A DNA stretch of 64,000 nt. Source: Agromyces flavus (GTDB lineage Bacteria; Actinomycetota; Actinomycetes; Actinomycetales; Microbacteriaceae). The translations under genes were made by a program, and so were the position numbers. The DNA is taken from the NCBI RefSeq assembly GCF_900104685.1, contig NZ_LT629755.1, forward strand, positions 868,001-932,000, written 5' to 3'. Shown here piece by piece: positions 29,740 to 37,787 of this stretch. Every line of letters begins with the position of its first letter. Within the stretch, counting starts at the first letter, position 1. The notes below the pieces were generated by a model. That model made no database searches and was not told the origin of the DNA. It saw only the letters and a list, made by a program, of their open reading frames with translations.

Positions 29740-30446
29740 CGGCGCTCGAGGTGCAGGACGTCGACGTCTACTACGGGCGCGTGCACGCGCTGCGGCGGCT
29801 GAGCTTCACCGTGGGGGAGGGCGAGATCGTCTGCCTGCTCGGCAACAACGGTGCCGGCAAGTCGACGACCATGAACCTGCTGTCGGGACTCGTCCGGCCC
29901 AAGGCCGGCTCGGTGCGGTGGAACGGCACCGATCTCGCGACCGCGAAGCCGTGGAACATCGTGTCGAGTGGACTCATCCACGTGCCCGAGGGCCGGCGGA
30001 TCTTCTCGACGATGACCGTGCACGAGAACCTGCTGCTCGGCGGGTACTCGGTGCGCGACAAGCGCCGCATCGACGAGCGGATCGCGCACGTGTACGAACT
30101 CATGCCTCGCCTGGCGGAGCGTCGCCGACAGCAGGGCGGCACCCTCTCTGGCGGCGAGCAGCAGATGGTCGCGATCGGCCGCGCACTCATCGGCGGCCCG
30201 AGGCTGCTGCTGCTCGACGAGCCGTCGATGGGCCTCGCGCCGCTCGTCGTGAAGCAGGTCATGGAGGTCGTCTCGGCCGTGAACGCGCAGGGGACGACCG
30301 TGCTGCTCGTCGAGCAGAACGCGCGCGCGGCGCTGAAGATCGCGCATCGGGCGTACGTCATCGAGACTGGAGCCGTGACGCTCTCGGGATCGGCGAATGA
30401 GCTCGCGCGCGATCCGCGCGTGGTCGAGGCCTATCTGGGCGCCTGA
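29736..30446 (+). CDS. Liv-type ABC transporter ATP-binding protein (LivF family)
   Basis: The 236-residue ATPase has Walker A GNNGAGKSTTMN near residue 40, signature LSGGEQQMVAIGRAL and Walker B LLLLDEPSMGLAP, followed by VEQNARAAL. It ends VVEAYLGA as LivF proteins do. The ATG overlaps the LivG stop. It closes the five-gene importer operon. Confidence 0.94.
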   Translation: MTALEVQDVDVYYGRVHALRRLSFTVGEGEIVCLLGNNGAGKSTTMNLLSGLVRPKAGSVRWNGTDLATAKPWNIVSSGLIHVPEGRRIFSTMTVHENLLLGGYSVRDKRRIDERIAHVYELMPRLAERRRQQGGTLSGGEQQMVAIGRALIGGPRLLLLDEPSMGLAPLVVKQVMEVVSAVNAQGTTVLLVEQNARAALKIAHRAYVIETGAVTLSGSANELARDPRVVEAYLGA

Positions 30447-30458
30447 CACCGGAGCGTG

Positions 30459-30473
30459 CCCGCGATTCGCGGG
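30459..30473 (+). terminator. Hairpin terminating the transporter operon
   Basis: CCCGCG-ATT-CGCGGG forms a six-pair stem with a three-base loop, 12 bases after the LivF stop; flanking G-T pairs can lengthen it. It separates the transporter operon from the operator and start of the oxidase operon. There is no clear T-tract. Confidence 0.5.
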
Positions 30474-30495
30474 TGCGCATCCGCGTACGGGTGAG

Positions 30496-30509
30496 TAATA
30501 TGTCACGTA
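30496..30509 (+). promoter_or_regulatory. Operator copy 3, before the D-hydroxyproline oxidase operon
   Basis: This is an exact copy of TAATATGTCACGTA. It lies four bases upstream of a strong ribosome binding site (AAGGAGGAG, 30514-30522) and may contain the -10 (TAATAT). A regulator bound here would cover the transcription start of the catabolic operon. Confidence 0.65.
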
Positions 30510-30529
30510 TCACAAGGAGGAGGCAGCGT

Positions 30530-31687
30530 ATGCGGGTCGTCGTGGTCGGTGCGGGCGCCATCGGCGCGTCCTGCGCGCTCGCGGTGACCGAAGCCGGCGC
30601 CGAGGTCGTCGTCGTGGACCGCGTCGGTGTCGCGGCCGAGACCTCCAGCCGTTGCGAGGGCAACATCCTCGTCTCCGACAAGGCACCCGGCGCCGAGGCC
30701 GACCTGGCGATCGTCGCCCGCCGCGCATGGCGCGACCTCGCCGCGCGGCTCGACGACGACCGGGGGCCGGGGCAGCCCGCGACCGAGTTCGAGGAGAAGG
30801 GCGGCGTGGTCGTCGCATTCGAGGGCGGTGCCGCCGCCCTCGACGCCTTCGCCGCATCCCAGCGCGTGATCGGCATCCGAGCCCATGCCCTCTCAGCCGA
30901 CGAGCTCCGCCGACTCGAGCCGCACCTCAGCCCCGAGGTCGTGCGCGGCATCCACTACCCCGACGACGCCCAGGTGCAGCCGAGCCTCGCCACGCAGGCG
31001 ATGCTGGCGCGCGCTCGCCGTCTCGGTGCCGAGTTCCGTATCACCGAGGTCACGGGGCCCGTCCTGGTCGGCGATCGCCTGGCCGGCGTCGCCACGCCGG
31101 ACGGGGACATCCTGGCCGACGCGGTCGTGAACTGCGCCGGGCCGTGGGCGGGCGCGGTCGCATCGCTGCTGGGCGCTCGCCTCGACATCAGGCCGCGACG
31201 CGGCGCCATCCTGGTCACCACGCCGATGCCGCAGCGCGTGTTCCACAAGGTGTACGACGCCGACTACGTCGGAGCCGTCGGGTCGAGCGACGCCGCGCTC
31301 CAGACGTCGACGGTGGTCGAGTCGACGCCCGCAGGCACGGTGCTGATCGGCTCCAGCCGCGAACGCGTCGGGTTCTCGACGGACGACACGCTCGCCCCGA
31401 TCACCGAGATCGCCGCGAAGGCCACGCGGCTCTTCCCGTTCCTGGCCGGCACGATGCTCCTTCGCAGCTACGTGGGGTTCCGCCCCTACACGCCTGATCA
31501 CGTTCCCGTGATCGGCGCCGACGGCCGCGTCGACGGGCTCTTCCACGCCGCCGGTCACGAGGGCGCGGGCATCGGCCTCGCACCGACCACCGGCGAGCTC
31601 ATCGCGCATGCGGTGCTCGGCACACCGGCGCCGCTCGACCCGATGCCGTTCCTGCCGACGCGCGCGAGTCTCGAGGTGGCGGCATGA
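30530..31687 (+). CDS. FAD-dependent D-amino-acid oxidase-fold subunit of a D-hydroxyproline dehydrogenase
   Basis: The 385-residue protein has the DAO/DadA fold. The FAD-binding GAGAIG is at residues 7-12, and GFRPYTPDHVPVIG plus HEGAGIGLAPTTGELIA form the C-terminal signature. With the next two genes it matches the three-subunit D-hydroxyproline/hydrogen-cyanide-synthase-like dehydrogenases, where this is the catalytic beta-type subunit oxidising cis-4-hydroxy-D-proline to pyrroline-4-hydroxy-2-carboxylate. The ATG at 30530 has an excellent ribosome binding site. The next ATG overlaps its stop. Confidence 0.85.
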   Translation: MRVVVVGAGAIGASCALAVTEAGAEVVVVDRVGVAAETSSRCEGNILVSDKAPGAEADLAIVARRAWRDLAARLDDDRGPGQPATEFEEKGGVVVAFEGGAAALDAFAASQRVIGIRAHALSADELRRLEPHLSPEVVRGIHYPDDAQVQPSLATQAMLARARRLGAEFRITEVTGPVLVGDRLAGVATPDGDILADAVVNCAGPWAGAVASLLGARLDIRPRRGAILVTTPMPQRVFHKVYDADYVGAVGSSDAALQTSTVVESTPAGTVLIGSSRERVGFSTDDTLAPITEIAAKATRLFPFLAGTMLLRSYVGFRPYTPDHVPVIGADGRVDGLFHAAGHEGAGIGLAPTTGELIAHAVLGTPAPLDPMPFLPTRASLEVAA

Positions 31688-31926
31688 GCATCCGGATCGT
31701 GCTCGACGGGGCCGCGCTCGAGGGGCGCGACGGGCAGACCATCGCGGGCGTCCTCATCGGCGCAGGGCACCGCAGCTGGCGCACTGCCGCCGGCGCCGAA
31801 CGCGGCGTCTTCTGCGGCATCGGCATCTGCCAGGACTGCCTCGTGACCGTGAACGGCGTCGAGGGCGTGCGCGCCTGCCAGCGCACCGCGCGCGACGGCG
31901 ACGTGATCGAACGGGAATCGCGATGA
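31684..31926 (+). CDS. [2Fe-2S] small subunit of the D-hydroxyproline dehydrogenase
   Basis: This 80-residue ferredoxin-like protein has Cys44, Cys49, Cys52 and Cys65 (pattern C-x4-C-x2-C-x12-C), as in HcnA-type small subunits. It would carry electrons between the FAD subunits. It overlaps both neighbours by four bases, consistent with tight stoichiometric expression of one complex. Confidence 0.85.
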   Translation: MSIRIVLDGAALEGRDGQTIAGVLIGAGHRSWRTAAGAERGVFCGIGICQDCLVTVNGVEGVRACQRTARDGDVIERESR

Positions 31927-33293
31927 GCCGCCGCGTCGTCGTCCTCGGAGCCGGACCGGCCGGGCTCGCCGCCGCGCAGGCCGCCCTCGCACGCGGCGCC
32001 CAGGTCACCGTGCTCGACGAGGCGGAGCGCCCGGGCGGACAGTTCTGGCGGCACCACGAAGCGCTGACGGACCGGCGCATGCAGCACCAGTGGGCGCGCT
32101 TCGAGCGGCTCCGCGGAGCCCTCGGCCGAGCGGCCGTGCACGCGCAGGCGAGCGTCTGGCGCATCGAGACCGACGGCGGCCTCCGCGTGCACGCACTCGT
32201 CGGGCCGGCCGACTCGGCCGGCCGGGCGGGCCTCACGGTCGAGGCCGACGCCCTGGTCATCGCGACGGGTGCGCACGATCGTGCCCTGCCGGTGCCGGGA
32301 TGGACGCTGCCGGGCGTCGTCACCGCCGGGGCCGCCCAGGCGCTCGCCAAGCGCGACGGTGTGGCGCCGGGCCGGCGGACGGTCGTCGCCGGCGCCGGAC
32401 CCTTCCTGCTGCCGGTCGCCGCGAGCATCGGCCTGGCCGGCGGCACGGTCGCCGAGGTCGTCGAGGCCGTCGGATCCGCCGCGATCGTGCGCGGCTGGGG
32501 CCGATCGCCGTGGCAGCTCGCGGGCGCCGCGGGCAAGGCCGGCGAGCTGGCGGAGTACGTGGGCGACCTGGTCCGCCATCGCACGCCCTACCGATTCGGC
32601 AGCGCCGTCACCCGCATCCACGGCGATCGCGCCGTCGAGGCCGTGACCGTGCAGCGCATCGACGCCGAGTGGCGCCCGGTCCCGGGAGCCGGGCGAATCG
32701 TCGAGTGCGACTCGGTCGCCCTCGGGCACGGCTTCACGCCACGCCTCGAGGCCGCGATCCAGGCCGGCTGCGCCATCTCGCCCGACCGCTTCGTCGAGGT
32801 CGACGAGCGCCAGGCCACGACGGCCGACGGCGTGTTCGCGGCCGGCGAGGTCACCGGCATCGCTGGCGCCGACGCGGCGCTCGCCGAGGGCGCCGTCGCC
32901 GGATTCACGGCCGCCGGCGGGCAGCTCGACGACCCCCGACTCCGCGGCGTCCTCGCCGCACGGCGGCGCATGCACGCCTTCGCTGAACGACTCGCGACGC
33001 ACGCCATCCGACCCGGATGGACGGGGTGGCTCGACGACGCCACGATCGTCTGCCGATGCGAGTCGGTCACTCGGGCCCGCATCGCCGAGTACGCCGACGC
33101 GTCGAGCCGCGGGATGCGCCTCGCGACCCGGGCCGGACTCGGCGCGTGCCAGGGCCGCACGTGCGGGCGTAGCGTCGAAGCGCTCGTCGCCGCATCCGTC
33201 GACTACGACCACCGGCCGGTGCTCTCCTCGATCCGCATCGGGGAACTCGCCGGCCTCCACGACCACCACACCCAGCACCAGGAGCAGCAATGA
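31923..33293 (+). CDS. NAD/FAD-binding subunit with C-terminal [2Fe-2S] domain, D-hydroxyproline dehydrogenase
   Basis: The 456-residue protein starts RRVVVLGAGPAGLAAAQAAL, a dinucleotide-binding fold. It has a second one around residue 150 (TVVAGAGPFLLPVAASI), and ends in a BFD-like cluster domain, CRCESVTRARI...GACQGRTCGRSVEAL. This matches the alpha-type subunit of heteromeric D-hydroxyproline or opine dehydrogenases. The true start is the ATG at 31923 overlapping the small-subunit stop. The downstream DapA-family gene overlaps its end by four bases. Confidence 0.85.
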   Translation: MSRRVVVLGAGPAGLAAAQAALARGAQVTVLDEAERPGGQFWRHHEALTDRRMQHQWARFERLRGALGRAAVHAQASVWRIETDGGLRVHALVGPADSAGRAGLTVEADALVIATGAHDRALPVPGWTLPGVVTAGAAQALAKRDGVAPGRRTVVAGAGPFLLPVAASIGLAGGTVAEVVEAVGSAAIVRGWGRSPWQLAGAAGKAGELAEYVGDLVRHRTPYRFGSAVTRIHGDRAVEAVTVQRIDAEWRPVPGAGRIVECDSVALGHGFTPRLEAAIQAGCAISPDRFVEVDERQATTADGVFAAGEVTGIAGADAALAEGAVAGFTAAGGQLDDPRLRGVLAARRRMHAFAERLATHAIRPGWTGWLDDATIVCRCESVTRARIAEYADASSRGMRLATRAGLGACQGRTCGRSVEALVAASVDYDHRPVLSSIRIGELAGLHDHHTQHQEQQ

Positions 33294-34222
33294 CCGAGCA
33301 GAACATGGACCTCGGCGGCGTCGTCGTCGCCACCACCCTCGCCTTCACGGAGGACCCGTCGGCCCCCGCGGGGCTCGCCGTCGACTACGACCGGTTCGCC
33401 GAGCACGTCGACTTCCTCATGTCGAACGGATGCCGCGGCGTCGGCCCGAACGGGTCGCTCGGCGAGTACTCGTCCCTCACCGACGAGGAGCGTCGCAAGG
33501 TCATCCAGGTCGCCGTCGAGGCCGTCGACGGTCGCGGCATCGTCATCGCCGGTGCGCACGGCGTGGGCAGCCACCAGGCACGGAAGTGGGCGGAGTACGC
33601 CCGCGAGGACGGCGCCGACGGCGTGCTCCTGCTCCCGCCGACGGTGTACCGCGCCAACGAGGGCGAGGTCATCTCGCACTTCGAGGAGGTCGCGAAGGTC
33701 GGGCTGCCGATCATGGCGTACAACAACCCGTTCGACACCAAGGTCGACCTCGTGCCCTCGACGGTCGCGAAGCTCGCCGAGATCCCCGAGGTCGTCGCGA
33801 TCAAGGAGTTCTCGGGCGACGTGCGCCGGGTCTACGAGATCAAGGAGCTGTGCGACATCGACATCATCGCCGGCGCCGACGACGTGCTGTTCGAGCTCAT
33901 GGTGAACGGCGCCGTGGGCTGGTTCGCCGGCTACCCGAACGCCTTCCCGCGCGAGGCGGTCGAACTGTACAGCCTGTGCGCCGACGGCAAGTGGCACGAG
34001 GCGAAGGCGCTGTACGAGCAGCTCGTCGCGGTGTTCCGCTGGGATTCGCGCACCGAGTTCGTGCAGGCCATCAAGCTCTCGATGGACATCTGCGGAAACT
34101 CGTACGGCGGCCCGACCCGCCCGCCGCGCGGGCCGCTCTCGGCAGAGCAGCACGCGCAGGTGACGGCCGACACCGAGCGCGCGCTCGCGGCACTCGCGGC
34201 CCGATCGGCGGCGGTCGCCTGA
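33290..34222 (+). CDS. DapA-family lyase, probable pyrroline-4-hydroxy-2-carboxylate deaminase
   Basis: The 310-residue protein belongs to the dihydrodipicolinate synthase/N-acetylneuraminate lyase family. The Schiff-base lysine is Lys172 in VVAIKEFSGD, and the pocket sequence NGSLGEYSSLTDEER and tyrosine in MAYNNPF are present. Family members catalyse many aldol or dehydration reactions. In a cluster with hydroxyproline epimerase, oxidase and semialdehyde dehydrogenase the expected reaction is hydrolysis/deamination to 2-oxoglutarate semialdehyde. That assignment rests on context. Confidence 0.85.
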   Translation: MTEQNMDLGGVVVATTLAFTEDPSAPAGLAVDYDRFAEHVDFLMSNGCRGVGPNGSLGEYSSLTDEERRKVIQVAVEAVDGRGIVIAGAHGVGSHQARKWAEYAREDGADGVLLLPPTVYRANEGEVISHFEEVAKVGLPIMAYNNPFDTKVDLVPSTVAKLAEIPEVVAIKEFSGDVRRVYEIKELCDIDIIAGADDVLFELMVNGAVGWFAGYPNAFPREAVELYSLCADGKWHEAKALYEQLVAVFRWDSRTEFVQAIKLSMDICGNSYGGPTRPPRGPLSAEQHAQVTADTERALAALAARSAAVA

Positions 34223-35223
34223 TGCGAGCCCGCCGGGTGGTCTCGGCCGTCGACTCCCACACCGAGGGCATGCCGACGCGCGTCGTCACGGGCGGCGTCG
34301 GCCGGATTCCCGGTGCGACGATGAACGAGCGGCGCCTCTGGGCGATGGAGCACCTCGACGGGCTGCGGGGGATGCTCATGAACGAGCCGCGGGGCCACGC
34401 CTCGATGTCCGGCGCACTCCTCCAGCCGCCCGCGCGCGACGACGCCGACTGGGGCGTGGTCTTCATCGAGGCGAGCGGGTTCCTGCCGATGTGCGGCCAC
34501 GGCACGATCGGCGTGGCCACCGTGCTCGTCGAGACTGGCATGGTCGAGGTGACCGAGCCCGTCACCGAGATCCGGCTCGACGTGCCCGCGGGACTCGTCG
34601 TCGCGCGCGTCGACGTCGAGGGCGGTCGGGCGAAGCGCGTCACCATCGAGAACGTGCCGAGCTTCGTCGAGCGGATCGACGAGACGATCGACGTGCCCGG
34701 CTACGGCGAGGTGACCTACTCGGTCGCGTTCGGCGGCAACTTCTACGCCCTCGTCGACCTCGACGCCGTCGGGCTGCCGTTCGACCGGACGCGCCAGGCC
34801 GACATCCTGCGCGCCGGCCTCGCGATCATGGACGCGATCAACGAGCAGAAGCCGCCGCGCCATCCCGAGCTCTCGGGGGCGAACCACGTGCATCACGTCG
34901 AGTTCATCGCGCCGGGCTCCGACGCGGTGCGATCGCGCCATGCGATGGCGATCCATCCCGGCTGGTTCGACCGCTCGCCCTGCGGCACGGGCACCAGCGC
35001 CCGCATGGCCGAGCTGCACGCACGAGGCGAACTCGCCCTCCAGACCGACTTCGTGAACGAGTCGTTCATCGGCAGCGAGTTCACCGGCCGGCTGCTGCGC
35101 GAGACCGAGGTCGGCGGCGTGCCCGCGGTCGTGCCGACGATCTCGGGCCGCGCCTGGGTCACCGGCATCGGCCAGTACTTCCTCGACGAGGACGACCCGT
35201 TCCCCGAGGGCTTCGTCTTCTGA
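34222..35223 (+). CDS. 4-Hydroxyproline 2-epimerase (proline racemase family)
   Basis: The 333-residue protein has the family start SAVDSHTEGMPTRVV. Both catalytic cysteines are present: Cys91 in PMCGHGTIG and Cys254 in RSPCGTGTSA. The pair supports a two-base epimerase rather than a dehydratase. In this operon it would convert trans-4-hydroxy-L-proline to cis-4-hydroxy-D-proline, the substrate of the oxidase. The ATG shares one base with the preceding stop (TGATG). Proline racemase activity cannot be excluded by sequence alone. Confidence 0.87.
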   Translation: MRARRVVSAVDSHTEGMPTRVVTGGVGRIPGATMNERRLWAMEHLDGLRGMLMNEPRGHASMSGALLQPPARDDADWGVVFIEASGFLPMCGHGTIGVATVLVETGMVEVTEPVTEIRLDVPAGLVVARVDVEGGRAKRVTIENVPSFVERIDETIDVPGYGEVTYSVAFGGNFYALVDLDAVGLPFDRTRQADILRAGLAIMDAINEQKPPRHPELSGANHVHHVEFIAPGSDAVRSRHAMAIHPGWFDRSPCGTGTSARMAELHARGELALQTDFVNESFIGSEFTGRLLRETEVGGVPAVVPTISGRAWVTGIGQYFLDEDDPFPEGFVF

Positions 35224-35255
35224 CGCGAGCCCCGACCCGACGACCAGGAGGATCG

Positions 35256-36737
35256 ATGGACACCGACCGGATCGCCGCAGCCGCCGCGCGCGCGGCGCGC
35301 CCCTTCGCCGACACCGAGCCACGCGCCCGCGCCCGGGCGCTCGTCGCCGTCGCCGACGCGCTCGACGCCGCCTCGGAGGAGCTCATCGCGATCGCGACGC
35401 GCGAGACCGGGCTCGCCGAGGCGAGGCTGACCGGCGAGGTGCGACGCACCACGAACCAGTTGCGGCTCTTCGCCGAGGTCATCGTCGACGGGGCGTACCT
35501 CGACGCCCGCATCGACGACGCCGACCCCGACTACGTCATCGGCCCCCGACCCGACGTGCGCCGCGTGCTCGAGCCCGTCGGGCCGGTGCTGAACTTCGCC
35601 GCCTCGAACTTCCCGTTCGCATTCTCGGTCGCGGGCGGCGACTCCGCGGCCGCGCTGGCCGCGGGGTGCCCGCTCATCGTGAAGGCGCACTCGGGCCACC
35701 CGGAGCTCTCGCGCCGGACGGCGCAGGTCGTCGCGGCGGCACTCGCCTCGGCGGGCATGCCCGACGGCGTCTTTCAGCTCGTGGAGGGGCAGGAGAACGG
35801 CGTCGCGCTCCTCCGAGACGACCGCATCCGGGCGGGCGCGTTCACCGGCTCGACCCACGTGGGCCGTCTCCTCGCCGATATCGCGGCCTCGCGGCCGCGT
35901 CCCATACCGTTCTACGGCGAGCTCGGCAGCGTCAACCCGGTGTACGCCACCGCGGGCGCGGTGGCGAGCGAGCCCGGACTGCTGCAGGGCTTCCTCGGCT
36001 CGGTCTCCGGCTCGGCGGGCCAGTTGTGCACGAAGCCCGGCTTCCTCTTCGTTCCGGCGGATGCCGCGCTCCAGCCGGTCGCGGCGGCGGCGGCGACCGT
36101 CGCGGAGCACCGCCTGCTCAATCCCGGCATCGGCCGCGCCTTCGAGGAGCGCCGCGCTTCCGTGCTCGGTGCGCGGGGGGTGTCGATCCTCGCCGAGGGC
36201 ACCGTCCGTGTCGATGAGGACGACCAGCGGTTCGCGACCCCGACCGTCGTCGAGGTCGACGTGGAGACGCTCCGCGACCACCGCGACGAACTGCTCGAGG
36301 AGTCCTTCGGCCCGCTGTCGGTGATCGTCCGATACGACGACGTCGCGGCGCTGCCCGAGCTGCATCGGGAGCTGTTCCCCGGCAACCTGACCTCGACCGT
36401 GCACGCGCGCGACGACGAGCTGGCCGACGGCGGGCTCGCCGAACTCGTCGATGCCCTCGCCGAGACGAGCGGCCGGGTGCTGTTCGGCGGCTGGCCGACC
36501 GGGGTGTCGGTGACGAGCGCCATGCAGCACGGCGGTCCGTTCCCGGCGACGACGACGGATGCCACGAGCGTGGGCACCGCGGCGATCACCCGGTTCCTCC
36601 GGGGTGTGGCGTACCAGGGCGCACCGCAGGCCCTGCTTCCCCCGCCGCTGCGCGACGACAACCCGTGGGGCGTTCCGCAGCGTCGGAGCGCCGCCGGTCG
36701 CTCGGCCGGGTGGGGGAGCCTCGCGGGCGAGTACTGA
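35256..36737 (+). CDS. Aldehyde dehydrogenase, probable 2,5-dioxovalerate (2-oxoglutarate semialdehyde) dehydrogenase
   Basis: The 493-residue enzyme has the aldehyde dehydrogenase fold with catalytic Cys258 in SAGQLCTKPGF and general-base Glu222 in YGELGSVNP. The N-terminal part and GVAYQGAPQALLPPPLRDDNPWG tail resemble NADP-dependent 2-oxoglutarate semialdehyde dehydrogenases. It would finish hydroxyproline breakdown by making 2-oxoglutarate. CAGGAGGATCG before the ATG is a good ribosome binding site. It ends the plus-strand operon, and a strong bidirectional hairpin follows. Confidence 0.88.
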   Translation: MDTDRIAAAAARAARPFADTEPRARARALVAVADALDAASEELIAIATRETGLAEARLTGEVRRTTNQLRLFAEVIVDGAYLDARIDDADPDYVIGPRPDVRRVLEPVGPVLNFAASNFPFAFSVAGGDSAAALAAGCPLIVKAHSGHPELSRRTAQVVAAALASAGMPDGVFQLVEGQENGVALLRDDRIRAGAFTGSTHVGRLLADIAASRPRPIPFYGELGSVNPVYATAGAVASEPGLLQGFLGSVSGSAGQLCTKPGFLFVPADAALQPVAAAAATVAEHRLLNPGIGRAFEERRASVLGARGVSILAEGTVRVDEDDQRFATPTVVEVDVETLRDHRDELLEESFGPLSVIVRYDDVAALPELHRELFPGNLTSTVHARDDELADGGLAELVDALAETSGRVLFGGWPTGVSVTSAMQHGGPFPATTTDATSVGTAAITRFLRGVAYQGAPQALLPPPLRDDNPWGVPQRRSAAGRSAGWGSLAGEY

Positions 36738-36757
36738 GCCGACGGCGGATGGCGCGT

Positions 36758-36797
36758 GACGGCGCCCCGGGGACGATCTCGTGCCCGGGGCGCCGTC
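36758..36797. terminator. Bidirectional hairpin between convergent hydroxyproline operons
   Basis: GACGGCGCCCCGGG (36758-36771) and CCCGGGGCGCCGTC (36784-36797) are perfect 14-base arms with a 12-base loop. They lie exactly between the ends of the dehydrogenase gene (36737) and the minus-strand racemase gene (36804). Position and symmetry fit a terminator working in both directions; no T-tract is seen. Confidence 0.7.
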
Positions 36798-36803
36798 ATG
36801 TGC

Positions 36804-37787
36804 TCAGCGCAGGCTGAATCCGTCGACGAGCGGGTCGCCCTCGTCGAGCTCGAACTCGCACCGGCCCACGCGGTAGGCCTGCCCGGTCACCTCGGGGATC
36901 ACGCCGTCGGCGGTGCGCTCGGCCACTCGGGCCCGGAAGCGCGTGCCGATGATCGAGTCGTGTGTGAGGACCTCGTCGTCGCCGAGGGCGCCCGTGTCCG
37001 CGAGCAGGGCGACGCGCGCCGCCGTGCCCGAGCCGCAGGGACTGCGGTCGACCTCCCCGTCGGCGAACACGGTCACGTTGCGCTGCCATGGGCCGTCGTC
37101 GGTGCGGCCCAGGTCGTCGAAGAGGATCGTCCCGTAGACGCCCGAGAGGTGGGCATCCTCGAGCTGCGCGGCCGGATGGTCGTTCAGCGCCCACTTGATC
37201 TCGCGGCCCAGCCGGATGAGATCGCTTGTGTGTCCGGGGGTCACGTCGAGCCCGAGGGCCGCGGCGGGGAGGGTCGCATACACGGCTCCGCCGAACACGA
37301 GGTCGACCTCGACGTCGCCGCGCGTCGTCGCCAGGCGGATGCCGCGCGCGAGCACGCGCGACTCGACGTTGCGGAACACCACGCCGGTCGTGCGCCCGTC
37401 CTCGCGTTGCACCCGTGCCTGCACCCGACCGCTCGGGACGTCGATCGTGACGACGGCCTCGCCATCGTCGGGAGCTGGGACGCGGCCGGTGCGCACCGCC
37501 CATTCGCCGAGGGCGATGGTGCCGTGCCCGCAGGCGGTCGAGAAGCCGTCCTTGTGCCAGAACAGCACGCCGAAGTCGGCGCCGTCGTCGTCGGGCGGCG
37601 TCAGGAATCCGCCGTACATGTCGTCGTGGCCGCGCGGCTCGAGGCAGAGGAATCGGCGCACCGCGTCGGCGTCGCCCGTCATCGCGTCGATCCGTCGCTC
37701 GGCGACGGTGGCGCCTCGGGTCGCCACGCCCTCGACGATGCGGAACGGCTCGCCGGCCGTGTGCCAGTCCTCGGTGGTCCAGCGCAT
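36804..37787 (-). CDS. Second proline racemase/hydroxyproline epimerase family enzyme
   Basis: The 327-residue protein begins MRWTTEDWHTAGEPFRIV and has Cys86 in TACGHGTIAL and Cys251 in RSPCGSGTAAR. Having both cysteines argues for racemase/epimerase chemistry and against trans-3-hydroxyproline dehydratase, where one is replaced. It is clearly diverged from the epimerase at 34222-35223, so it may act on a different imino acid such as proline or 3-hydroxyproline. The ATG shares a base with the stop of the upstream reductase gene (TGATG), so both are made together. Confidence 0.82.
   Translation of the reverse strand: MRWTTEDWHTAGEPFRIVEGVATRGATVAERRIDAMTGDADAVRRFLCLEPRGHDDMYGGFLTPPDDDGADFGVLFWHKDGFSTACGHGTIALGEWAVRTGRVPAPDDGEAVVTIDVPSGRVQARVQREDGRTTGVVFRNVESRVLARGIRLATTRGDVEVDLVFGGAVYATLPAAALGLDVTPGHTSDLIRLGREIKWALNDHPAAQLEDAHLSGVYGTILFDDLGRTDDGPWQRNVTVFADGEVDRSPCGSGTAARVALLADTGALGDDEVLTHDSIIGTRFRARVAERTADGVIPEVTGQAYRVGRCEFELDEGDPLVDGFSLR

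Noticed and set aside
25457..30446. Transporter taken as a branched-chain amino acid importer
   Set aside because: The family name fits, but operon position and shared operators with hydroxyproline genes make another substrate more likely. I left the ligand open.
36804..37787. Call as trans-3-hydroxy-L-proline dehydratase
   Set aside because: Both catalytic cysteines (86 and 251) are present, whereas dehydratases of this family replace one of them. Kept as racemase/epimerase family.
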